A DNA stretch of 7,378 bases, taken from assembly GCA_030271555.1 (NCBI GenBank), contig JARXKQ010000048.1, positions 1-7,378 of the forward strand, in the 5' to 3' direction. Both the position numbers and the translations under genes were made by a program. Source of the DNA: Chloroflexota bacterium. Its GTDB lineage: Bacteria; Chloroflexota; Limnocylindria; Limnocylindrales; CSP1-4. The notes under the pieces were generated by a model. That model was not told where the DNA came from. It made no database searches and saw only the letters and a list, made by a program, of their open reading frames with translations. Shown here in pieces: positions 1 through 5,701 of the stretch; position 1 is the first letter of the stretch, and each line of letters opens with the position of its first letter.

Positions 1-458
1 GATCGGTCGCTTGGCAGCCGTCCGGAACGAGCAATCTCCACTCGACCACGGCCGATAAGTTCAGCATGTGGACATATGACCTTCCCGCGGGCAGCTCGAC
101 GCCGACGCCTGATGTTGTCTTCGATCGCGCCGGTGGCTTCGCCTACCACTGCAGGATCCATGGCAGCATGCGCGGCACTGTAATGATCCAGCTCTCGCCC
201 AACGACACGACCCCGGTGGTCGGCCAGACCATAACCATCACCTTCGCACTCAACGCCGCTTCGCCCGGGTTCGCCGAGCAGATCCAGAAGCGCAAGGCCG
301 ACGGCACCTGGCGGAACCTCTCCGCCGCCGATACCGGGACGAGCGTGGCCTGGATGGCGCCTTCGGCCAAGACGTTCCAGTTCCGGGCGCGCCTCGTGCA
401 GGGCGGAGTGATGAGCAGCTGGAGCCCGACTCTCCAACTGACCGTGACGGCGAACTAG
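1..458 (+). CDS. Cupredoxin (plastocyanin-like) domain protein with C-terminal beta-sandwich domain, 5' partial
   Basis: The reading frame is open from base 3, so the true start lies left of the window; the in-frame ATG at 66 falls inside the copper domain and is not the start. The visible 151 residues begin in the second half of a type 1 copper domain. A histidine in the segment NLHSTT (visible residue 13) and the motif YHCRIHGSMRG supply the usual four ligands: His13, Cys50, His53 and Met56. Such domains bind one copper ion and carry electrons outside the cytoplasm. Residues from about 62 to the end look like an Ig/FnIII-like beta-sandwich, with a conserved-looking VGQTITITF strand and an RKADGTW turn; this is inferred from composition. 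The signal peptide, if any, is off the window. The gene converges on the leftward SRPBCC gene. Its redox partner is unknown. The cupredoxin call is firm; the role of the second domain is not. Confidence 0.85.
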   Translation, partial: SVAWQPSGTSNLHSTTADKFSMWTYDLPAGSSTPTPDVVFDRAGGFAYHCRIHGSMRGTVMIQLSPNDTTPVVGQTITITFALNAASPGFAEQIQKRKADGTWRNLSAADTGTSVAWMAPSAKTFQFRARLVQGGVMSSWSPTLQLTVTAN

Positions 459-465
459 GCGCCGT
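447..465. other. Stem-loop between convergent genes
   Basis: ACGGCG (447-452) pairs perfectly with CGCCGT (460-465) around a 7-base loop that contains the TAG stop of the cupredoxin gene. It sits in the 11-base gap between two converging genes, where a two-way terminator would be useful. However, neither side is followed by a run of T, so a role in termination is only a guess. Confidence 0.25.
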
Positions 466-469
466 GCGG

Positions 470-883
470 CTACTCCGACTCGAGCAGGTCTTTCATACCA
501 TCGAGGATGTATTCCCAGCCGCCATCGGTGTAGGCCAGCGTTGCTTCGCCCTGGCCCGCGTGAACAAGGTGCACGCGCGTCATATCAGCCTCCCGGGTCA
601 GCTCCCAGCTGACGGTCGACTCTTCATCTGAAGCGGCCGGATCGTCGTCGCGCACGTTGAATGTCTGCACCAGACGGCGCGGTGGGTCAATTTCAAGGAT
701 CTTGCCCTCGAGCGAGACGTTGCCGTCCGATTCGCTGGTCCATCGGCTGCCGACCTTCCAATCGGACAGGATGTCGGTGCCGTAGAAGTACTCGCGCGTC
801 AGAGTCGGATCCGTGATGGCCTGCCACACCCGCTCTGGTGTGGCGTGGATGTCGACCGTTACTTCACATGTCCCATCAGCCAT
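470..883 (-). CDS. SRPBCC / AHSA1-family (Hsp90 ATPase activator homolog 1-like) protein
   Basis: A 137-residue protein covering a whole AHSA1-type SRPBCC domain. The N-terminal strand and helix (VTVDIHATPERVWQAITDP, residues 8-26), the segment DWKVGSRW (41-48), the strand GKILEIDPPRRL (60-71) and the later strand STVSWEL (89-95) follow the family pattern. SRPBCC proteins have a deep hydrophobic pocket and bind lipids or other non-polar ligands; bacterial AHSA1 members mostly have no known ligand. The frame is open upstream to 1018, but that extension overlaps the preceding gene and has an odd Ser/Arg-rich composition. I therefore start at ATG 883, where the family domain begins. This ATG overlaps the stop of the upstream membrane-protein gene by 8 bases (ATGGCTGA), so translation is probably coupled. 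It is the last gene of a three-gene operon. The fold is confident; the function is unknown. Confidence 0.85.
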   Translation of the reverse strand: MADGTCEVTVDIHATPERVWQAITDPTLTREYFYGTDILSDWKVGSRWTSESDGNVSLEGKILEIDPPRRLVQTFNVRDDDPAASDEESTVSWELTREADMTRVHLVHAGQGEATLAYTDGGWEYILDGMKDLLESE

Positions 884-1556
884 TTGTCGGCCCGGCTCTC
901 CGGAAGAGAACGATCCCGAGCAAGAGGAGCCAGGCAAACGTGCCCAGGATGGACAGGACGCCCAAGAACCAGAAGACATCGATCTGCGGGAGCAGGCCGA
1001 GCGGTCCCAATAGTCCACCGGCGATCCGATATGCGGGTGCGATGGCGAGCGCGCACATCAGCGCCGGCAGTGTCCTGTTTCGGACCCCACCGACGCTCAG
1101 GCCAACGATCCACAAGCACAGGGCGAGGATGCCCGTGATCAGCGCGGCCTGGCTGGCAACCTGGGCCGCGACGTAGGCTGCTTCGCCGGAGGCCTGGCTC
1201 AGCCCGGCCATGTGAAGCAGCGGGCCCGAGGAGCCGACTCGGATGCCGCCACCAACGAGCAGGATCGCCGCCGCTATCAGGCCGAACGCCATGGTCGTGC
1301 GGCTGCTCAACGAGTCGCGCGCGGGCGCGATGACGGGCGTAACCGCCAGCACCGCGACGATCAGGGCGATGGCCATCAGAACCAGGACAACGCCCGCCTG
1401 CGAGAAGACGGCGGGGTACTGGCGGATGAAGGACACCATCAGCGCCGGGTCGTCAGTGTCCTCGAATCCAAGCCGGACGGGCGTGGTCTCGAGGTATTGC
1501 CACGCGATGCCGGCAATCGCGACGAGCGCGACTGCCGCCGCCCCAACCCGGGTCAC
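876..1556 (-). CDS. Six-helix integral membrane protein, unknown family
   Basis: A 226-residue hydrophobic protein with about six predicted membrane segments: near residues 5-21, 54-76, 88-104, 135-157, 162-186 and 194-218. A polar, acidic loop (FEDTDDP, 31-37) lies between the first and second, and the C-terminus is short and basic (FRRAGPTNG). I do not recognise a catalytic or transport motif; the length and helix count resemble the small DUF4386-like membrane families, but I cannot assign it. The start is GTG at 1556-1554, overlapping the TGA of the upstream prenyl synthase by 4 bases (GTGA). No Shine-Dalgarno sequence is visible, so reinitiation by ribosomes finishing the synthase gene is likely. 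Its end overlaps the SRPBCC gene by 8 bases. The gene is real judging from its strong hydrophobic periodicity and its place in the operon; its function is unknown. Confidence 0.8.
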   Translation of the reverse strand: MTRVGAAAVALVAIAGIAWQYLETTPVRLGFEDTDDPALMVSFIRQYPAVFSQAGVVLVLMAIALIVAVLAVTPVIAPARDSLSSRTTMAFGLIAAAILLVGGGIRVGSSGPLLHMAGLSQASGEAAYVAAQVASQAALITGILALCLWIVGLSVGGVRNRTLPALMCALAIAPAYRIAGGLLGPLGLLPQIDVFWFLGVLSILGTFAWLLLLGIVLFRRAGPTNG

Positions 1557-2614
1557 GCGCTGATCGCCGACACGACGATCAGGCGTAAGCGCTCCAGCGC
1601 CTCATGCCCCACAACGCCGGCTGACTCGATCTTCTGCAATGCCGCTTCGCGCTCGCGTCGCGCCCGATCGCGGGTGTACTCGCGGGCGCCGCAGCGCTCG
1701 AGGATCGCGCGCGCTTCCTCGATCGTGGCGGCGTCGGCGTCGGTCAGGGCCAGGACCGCGCGCAGCCGGGCCCGATCGGCCTCAGGTGCCCGCTCCAGGG
1801 CGTAGATGACTGGCAGTGTCTTCTTGTGCTTGGCCAGATCGGACGGCTCCTTGCCGGTCGTCTGCTCGTCGCCCCAGATGCCGAGTAGGTCATCGTTGAG
1901 CTGGAAGGCGATGCCGAGCGACCAGCCGAAGCCGCGATAGGCGTCGATCACCGCCTGGTCATCGGTCGCCAGCATTGCGCCCGCCTGAACCGACGCGGCG
2001 ATAAGCGCGGCGGTCTTGCGGCCGATCATGTCGAAGTAGAAGTCGACCGACAGGTGCTCGTCGTGCTCGGCGCTCCAGATGTCCATGAACTGGCCCTCGC
2101 ACAGCGCGAGGCACGTCTCGTCGTACAGGCGCATCAGCGCGAGCACCTTGGTGTCGCTGAAGCCGAGCTCACTGAGGCGATGCAGCGCCATTCGTGACAG
2201 CGTGAAGAGGGTGTCGCCGGCGTTGATGGCCTGGGCGACGCCGTAGACCGTCCAGAGGGTCGCGCGGTGGCGCCGCTCCACGTCGCGATCCTCGATGTCG
2301 TCGTGGACGAGGCTGAAGTTGTGGCCGAGCTCCACCGCCGCGGCGCCAGGCAGGGCCGCGCGGTGGTCGCCGGTGAGCGACTCATAGGCGAGCAGGCCCA
2401 GCAGCGGTCGCATCCGCTTGCCGCGGGTGTGCGCCTTGCTCTCTTCATCGAGGCCGAGGTGGTAGCGGACCATCTCGTACAGGGCACCCGTGCGCTCGTC
2501 CTGGGCTAGCCGGATCACACCGAGAATCTCGGTCTCGGTGTCGGCGATGAGGCCGTCGAGGTCGGGCGATGTGAGCACGGGCGGAGGATAGTGCGTGTCC
2601 GCGGGGCCGCTCAT
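1553..2614 (-). CDS. Polyprenyl synthetase, short-chain (geranylgeranyl/farnesyl diphosphate synthase type)
   Basis: Condenses isopentenyl diphosphate with allylic diphosphates to make isoprenoid chains in the cytoplasm. The 353 residues contain the family blocks in order: GKRMRP (65-70, substrate diphosphate binding), the first Asp-rich motif LVHDDIEDR (102-110; DDIED 105-109), GQFMDI (174-179), GRKT (198-201), the second Asp-rich region FQLNDDLLGIWGD (237-249) and the basic KHKKTLPV (262-269). The second motif reads DDLLG rather than DDxxD, with a further Asp at 249, as I recall for actinobacterial IdsA-like enzymes. The fifth residue before the first motif is Phe100; an aromatic side chain there usually limits product length, so a C15-C20 product is inferred. 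The frame extends to a TTG at 2641 and has another ATG at 2623. I chose ATG 2614 because a promoter places the transcript start there. It is the first gene of an operon with the membrane and SRPBCC genes. Confidence 0.93.
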   Translation of the reverse strand: MSGPADTHYPPPVLTSPDLDGLIADTETEILGVIRLAQDERTGALYEMVRYHLGLDEESKAHTRGKRMRPLLGLLAYESLTGDHRAALPGAAAVELGHNFSLVHDDIEDRDVERRHRATLWTVYGVAQAINAGDTLFTLSRMALHRLSELGFSDTKVLALMRLYDETCLALCEGQFMDIWSAEHDEHLSVDFYFDMIGRKTAALIAASVQAGAMLATDDQAVIDAYRGFGWSLGIAFQLNDDLLGIWGDEQTTGKEPSDLAKHKKTLPVIYALERAPEADRARLRAVLALTDADAATIEEARAILERCGAREYTRDRARREREAALQKIESAGVVGHEALERLRLIVVSAISA

Positions 2615-2621
2615 GAAATAC

Positions 2622-2650
2622 ATGATACATGCCGGTAACAAGTATGTTGA
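2622..2650 (-). promoter_or_regulatory. Promoter of the prenyl synthase operon, probably leaderless
   Basis: On the minus strand, TCAACA (2650-2645) is followed by a 17-base spacer and TATCAT (2627-2622). The match to the sigma70 consensus is 4/6 for the -35 box and 5/6 for the -10 box. The -10 box ends 7 bases before the ATG at 2614, so transcription should begin at or next to the start codon. No Shine-Dalgarno sequence precedes that ATG, as expected for a leaderless mRNA. This is sequence inference and has not been shown experimentally. Confidence 0.5.
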
Positions 2651-2674
2651 GGCGGCTCGCGCAGGGCCTAGATT
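2647..2674 (+). promoter_or_regulatory. Possible recO promoter
   Basis: TTGAGG (2647-2652), a 16-base spacer and TAGATT (2669-2674) form a moderate sigma70-like promoter about 17 bases before the GTG of recO. A second candidate -10 box, TAGGCT (2679-2684), ends 6 bases before that GTG and would give a leaderless transcript, but it has no -35 partner. The -35 box shares bases 2647-2650 with the -35 box of the divergent operon. Confidence 0.35.
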
Positions 2675-2690
2675 CGCGTAGGCTTGACGC

Positions 2691-3470
2691 GTGCCGGTGC
2701 CGCGGATCTACCACACCGAAGCGATCGTCCTGTCCCGCTTCGAGTTGGGCGAGGCCGACCGCGTCCTGACCCTGCTCACGCCGCACGACGGCAAGCTCAA
2801 GGCGATTGCCAAGGGTGTCCGCCGGCAGCGCAGCCGACTTGGCGGAGCGGTGGAACCGTTCGCCGAGCTGTACCTGGTGCTTGCCCGCGCCCGCACCTTT
2901 GACGTCATCACGTCGGCCAGTGTCGCCCATGCCTGGCTGTCGCTGCGCGAGCGGCTCGAGTCGACCGCGACGGCGTGGTACCTGGCCGAGATGGCCGAAC
3001 GCGCCGTCGAGGAGCGCGCCTTCGCCTACCCGGTTTACGCACTGCTCAAGCGCGCCTACCAGCTGCTCGACGACGGCATGGCGCCCTCGCGCGTGGCGCG
3101 CTGGTTCGAGTTCGGTCTCGCCGATGCGCTGGGCATGCGGCCCGAGGTTGAGCGCTGCGTCGAATGTGATCGCACGCTCGAGCCCGATGAAGAGTTCCGC
3201 TGGGTACCCATTCTGGGCGGGACGCTGTGCGCGACCCACCCAACCCCGTCGGCCGAGGTAGCGCCGCTTTCGCTGGCCGCGCTGAAGCTGCTCCGCGCCT
3301 ACCGCCGCCTCGATATCGAGGCCATTGCCGGGCTGCGCCTGCCGGCTGCGGTCGAGGCGGAGGTCGAGGTGGCGCTGCGCCGCTTCATCCGTGCCGTGCT
3401 CGAACGCGAAGCGCGCTCATTGGCGTTTCTCGACGAGGTCCGCGCGCGCCGCGCCCGCGTGCCGGCGTGA
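2691..3470 (+). CDS. recO: DNA repair protein RecO
   Basis: RecO binds DNA and, with RecR, loads RecA onto SSB-coated single strands in the RecF pathway. The 259 residues have the usual size and layout. The N-terminal OB-fold begins with HTEAIVLSRFELGEADRVLT (8-27), followed by the diagnostic GKLKAIAKGVRR (34-45) and SRLGGAVEPF (48-57). A helical middle contains YALLKRAYQLLDDG (116-129) and the WFEFGLADALGMRPEVERC block (138-156), and a zinc site follows. That site reads Cys156-x2-Cys159 and then, after a GGTLC segment, Cys180-x2-His183, so the fourth ligand is His instead of the common Cys. Translation starts at GTG 2691, where the family N-terminus begins; no clear Shine-Dalgarno sequence precedes it. 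The stop overlaps the next gene's GTG by 4 bases, so the FAD oxidase is probably translated from the same mRNA. Confidence 0.95.
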   Translation: MPVPRIYHTEAIVLSRFELGEADRVLTLLTPHDGKLKAIAKGVRRQRSRLGGAVEPFAELYLVLARARTFDVITSASVAHAWLSLRERLESTATAWYLAEMAERAVEERAFAYPVYALLKRAYQLLDDGMAPSRVARWFEFGLADALGMRPEVERCVECDRTLEPDEEFRWVPILGGTLCATHPTPSAEVAPLSLAALKLLRAYRRLDIEAIAGLRLPAAVEAEVEVALRRFIRAVLEREARSLAFLDEVRARRARVPA

Positions 3471-4834
3471 GCGCGCAGTTGAAGATCCCCGGTTTCGAGG
3501 GCCGACTGATCGAGCCCTCAGACTCCGACTACGAGCTTGCCCGACTCACCGGCAACGCCGCCTGCGACGCCCGACCCGCGCTCATCGCCAAGGCGGGCAA
3601 TGCCGACGATGTGGCCGCCCTCGTTCGTTGGGCGCTCGCCACCGGAGCGGTGCTGGCGATGCGCTCGGGCGGCCATAGCGTGGCCGGCCACTCGACCGGA
3701 GACGGCGTGGTCGTGCTCGACCTCTCCCCGCTCGACTCGATCGAGTTCGACACGCGCGGGGCGATGGCCTGGGTAGGGCCGGGCGCCAAGGCGGCCACGT
3801 TCACCAAGGCCGCTTACGAGCGGGGCGGCGCGGTGTCTTTCGGGGACACTGGGACGGTCGGGCTGGGCGGGCTCATCACCGGCGGCGGGATTGGCTGGCT
3901 TGTTCGCAAATATGGCTTGACCATCGACAGCCTGCTTGCGGCCGAGGTCGTCACGGCAGACGGCGAGCTGGTCACGGCCAGCGCGACACACAACGCCGAT
4001 CTGTTCTGGGCGCTGCGCGGCGGCGGCGGCAACTTCGGCGTCGTGACGCGCTACCACCTGGCACTCAGCCCTATTGGTGAGGTGCTGCACGGAATGCTGC
4101 TCATGCCAGCGACTGCCGAGACTGTCCCGGCCGTGTTGGCACTTGGCTCCGCCGCGCCCGACGATCTCACGCTGATGCCGTTCGTGATGGCCATCCCACC
4201 AATGGACGAGGTGCCCGCGACGGAGCACGGTCGATTGGGGCTGTGGGTAGACACGCTCTGGGCCGGTCCCCGAGCGCAGGGCAACGAGCTGCTGGCGCGA
4301 CTGCGCGCGCTCGGGCCCATCCTCATGGACACGGTCGCGGCGAAGCCATATCCGGCGGTCTACCCCGAGCCAGGGGATGGGCCCCGCGGCGCTTGGACGT
4401 CGAGCTCGATCTTCCTCGACGATGTCGATGGCGGCGTGTTCGAGACGGTGCGCGACGTGCTCGCGCAAGCGCCGCCCGGCGAAAGCCTGGCCATCTTTCG
4501 CGTCCTGGGTGGCGCGGCCGGCCGGGTCGCCGACGATGCCACTGCCTACGGCTGGCGAGACCGGCGGTACCTGGTGTGGCTCATCGCCGACTATCCGCCA
4601 ACCGAGCCTGGCGCCGCTTATGCGGCGTGGGTGGCTGATGGGCGGGCCGCGCTGGCCAATCGCGGGTCGGGCGCCTTCGTCAGTTTCCAGGCTGCAGACG
4701 ATCCGTCCGCGGTCGCCCTCGCCTATCCAGCAGCGACGATGGCCCGACTGCGCGAGGTCAAGGCTCGCTGGGACCCCGATAACCTATTTCGCCACAACCA
4801 CAATGTTTCGCCTGCCGACATGGCGCATGATTAG
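3467..4834 (+). CDS. FAD-linked oxidase, PCMH/berberine-bridge-enzyme type
   Basis: A 455-residue flavoprotein oxidoreductase with an N-terminal PCMH-type FAD-binding domain (about residues 30-200) and a C-terminal BBE segment ending in ARWDPDNLFRHNHNVSP. In RSGGHSVAGHS (66-76), His70 is the residue that in this family carries covalently bound FAD. The second FAD loop reads GDTGTVGLGG (126-135); Thr128 stands where bicovalent members have the Cys, so a single histidyl link is predicted. The block FWALRGGGGNFGVVT (180-194) is also typical. Relatives oxidise sugars, alkaloids or other alcohols using oxygen; the substrate here cannot be read from the sequence. The frame is open upstream inside recO, but the family N-terminus (IPGFEGRLIEPSD) begins just after GTG 3467, which overlaps the recO stop as GTGA. 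No signal peptide is seen, so the enzyme is probably cytoplasmic. Confidence 0.92.
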   Translation: MSAQLKIPGFEGRLIEPSDSDYELARLTGNAACDARPALIAKAGNADDVAALVRWALATGAVLAMRSGGHSVAGHSTGDGVVVLDLSPLDSIEFDTRGAMAWVGPGAKAATFTKAAYERGGAVSFGDTGTVGLGGLITGGGIGWLVRKYGLTIDSLLAAEVVTADGELVTASATHNADLFWALRGGGGNFGVVTRYHLALSPIGEVLHGMLLMPATAETVPAVLALGSAAPDDLTLMPFVMAIPPMDEVPATEHGRLGLWVDTLWAGPRAQGNELLARLRALGPILMDTVAAKPYPAVYPEPGDGPRGAWTSSSIFLDDVDGGVFETVRDVLAQAPPGESLAIFRVLGGAAGRVADDATAYGWRDRRYLVWLIADYPPTEPGAAYAAWVADGRAALANRGSGAFVSFQAADDPSAVALAYPAATMARLREVKARWDPDNLFRHNHNVSPADMAHD

Positions 4835-4867
4835 CCCTTGGGCCGTGAATGGACCTGGTCATCTAGC

Positions 4868-4872
4868 AGAGG
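4868..4872 (+). promoter_or_regulatory. Ribosome binding site of the secreted protein
   Basis: AGAGG lies 8 bases before ATG 4881. It decides the start: the frame is open far upstream inside the oxidase gene, but only this ATG has a binding site and a signal peptide directly after it. Confidence 0.6.
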
Positions 4873-4880
4873 CACTTCTA

Positions 4881-5441
4881 ATGCTGCGTAAACGCTTCGT
4901 CGCCGCACTGGGCTTCGCGCTCGTGTTTGGCTCAGTCATGGCCGCGCCGGCGGCGGCCGAAACGGTCATTAGCCCATGCTCCGGCACCTGCGGCTACTGG
5001 CAGGTGAACGACACCGGTCCAGCGGGCATGAAGGGCGGCGTGTGCCAGTACGAGACGGGTAGCTACGACCTCGATTCCATCTCCGTCCGGCCGCCCCTCA
5101 TGCACGGACCGTATTCCAACAAGACAAAGGTGCAGTGGAAGTTCAACATCCTGCGCTCGACCAATTTCGGCGGTTCATACACCGGTATCTACAACAGCTC
5201 CTGGCAGACCGCGATGGCGAACGATGCCATTCCGGCCAGCGACGGTAGCGGCTTTTCGCGACGGTACTGGTACGCGCCTGATCCCAACCCGACAGGCTGG
5301 TTCAAGGTGCGCCTCCTGCTGTGGTGGAAGAACTCGGCCGGTACCGTCGTCGGCAAGATGAAGATCGAATACGACCACTACCAGGGCAAATGGAACGGCA
5401 ACACCGACTACCGCTACGACTACTGCCTCCAGGACTGGTAG
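4881..5441 (+). CDS. Secreted protein of unknown family
   Basis: A 186-residue protein with a clear Sec signal peptide: basic start MLRKR, hydrophobic core (about residues 6-20) and an APAAA end, with predicted cleavage after Ala26. The mature part is about 160 residues, rich in Tyr, Trp, Gly, Ser and Asn and with short alternating strands, which suggests a beta-rich extracellular domain. It has four cysteines: Cys33 and Cys37 (SPCSGTCGYW), Cys55 (GGVCQYE) and Cys182 near the end (YDYCLQDW). An even number placed at the two ends of the domain would suit two disulfides that clamp the fold. No lipobox, anchor or catalytic motif is visible, and I do not recognise the family. It lies 46 bases after the FAD oxidase on the same strand and directly before a strong terminator, so it is probably the last gene of the recO transcript, although its own promoter cannot be excluded. 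Confidence 0.85.
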   Translation: MLRKRFVAALGFALVFGSVMAAPAAAETVISPCSGTCGYWQVNDTGPAGMKGGVCQYETGSYDLDSISVRPPLMHGPYSNKTKVQWKFNILRSTNFGGSYTGIYNSSWQTAMANDAIPASDGSGFSRRYWYAPDPNPTGWFKVRLLLWWKNSAGTVVGKMKIEYDHYQGKWNGNTDYRYDYCLQDW

Positions 5442-5471
5442 GCGAGTCGCCGTCTAGATCGTTCAAGCGAG

Positions 5472-5499
5472 GGCTCGGCCGGCAACGGCCGGGCCTTTT
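5472..5499 (+). terminator. Rho-independent terminator after the secreted protein gene
   Basis: GGCTCGGCCG (5472-5481) pairs with CGGCCGGGCC (5486-5495) over 10 base pairs, including one G-U, closed by a GCAA tetraloop and followed by TTTT. It lies 30 bases after the stop of the secreted protein and separates the recO group from the terC unit. Confidence 0.85.
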
Positions 5500-5534
5500 C
5501 GTCGGCCGTGAGTAGCCGAACTGTGTACGAACAC

Positions 5535-5563
5535 TAGACAGTGGCTGGATCGGCTTGTACAAT
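5535..5563 (+). promoter_or_regulatory. Promoter of the riboswitch-terC transcript
   Basis: TAGACA (5535-5540), a 17-base spacer and TACAAT (5558-5563) each match the sigma70 consensus at 5 of 6 positions. Transcription would start at about 5570, exactly where the riboswitch P1 stem begins, which supports both calls. It follows the upstream terminator by about 35 bases. Confidence 0.7.
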
Positions 5564-5570
5564 GGCCCTA

Positions 5571-5674
5571 CCGCAAGGGGAGTAACCCCAACCCAGATGG
5601 CACGCGTCAACCCGGGATGGCTCTGACCGTCCCCGCGACCATCGGTAGCAAGTGCTGCTGGGCGAGACCTTCGG
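5571..5674 (+). ncRNA. yybP-ykoY manganese riboswitch
   Basis: The leader carries the conserved marks of the yybP-ykoY aptamer: GGGGAGTA (5577-5584) near the 5' end, an internal CGTCAAC followed by GGATGGCTCTGACC (5605-5628), and GGGCGAGACCTT (5660-5671) at the 3' end. The closing stem P1 forms between CCGCAAGG (5571-5578) and CCTTCGG (5668-5674) with one bulged C. This class binds Mn2+ and often stands before TerC/Alx and other manganese-export genes, which is the arrangement here. The internal helices were not folded in detail, so the boundaries are approximate. Confidence 0.85.
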
Positions 5675-5694
5675 CAACCTGATCGAGTCGAAGG
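5668..5694 (+). promoter_or_regulatory. Anti-Shine-Dalgarno hairpin (riboswitch expression platform)
   Basis: CCTTCGGC (5668-5675) can pair with GTCGAAGG (5687-5694) over 8 base pairs with one G-U and an 11-base loop. This hides most of the AAGGAG ribosome binding site (5691-5696) of terC. The same CCTTCGG is the 3' strand of aptamer stem P1, so the two pairings exclude each other. Metal binding that stabilises P1 would free the binding site and turn translation on. No T-rich terminator is present, so control should be translational. The pairing is seen; the mechanism is inferred. Confidence 0.6.
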
Positions 5695-5701
5695 AGCCCC
5701 C

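Noticed and set aside
66..458. ATG 66 as start of the first gene
   Set aside because: The frame is open to the window edge and the first copper-ligand histidine lies upstream of this ATG, so it is internal.
884..1018. N-terminal extension of the SRPBCC protein to an ATG at 1018
   Set aside because: It overlaps the membrane-protein gene by over 130 bases, has no family similarity and a biased Ser/Arg composition; the domain begins at ATG 883.
1212..1805. Long plus-strand open frame antisense to the membrane protein and prenyl synthase
   Set aside because: Arg-rich low-complexity composition typical of the opposite strand of a high-GC gene; no motif or start signal.
3227..3466. Extension of the FAD oxidase upstream into recO
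   Set aside because: The added residues are Arg/Pro/Ala-rich shadow translation of recO; the family N-terminus begins right after GTG 3467.
3518..4468. Long minus-strand open frame antisense to the FAD oxidase
   Set aside because: A high-GC shadow of a gene with clear family motifs on the plus strand; no recognisable protein.
4377..4880. Extension of the secreted protein upstream into the oxidase gene
   Set aside because: It would bury the signal peptide inside the protein; the ribosome binding site and signal peptide both point to ATG 4881.
5445..5456. Small inverted repeat GGCGA-G-TCGCC after the secreted gene
   Set aside because: A one-base loop cannot form a stable hairpin; the real terminator is the 10-bp stem at 5472.
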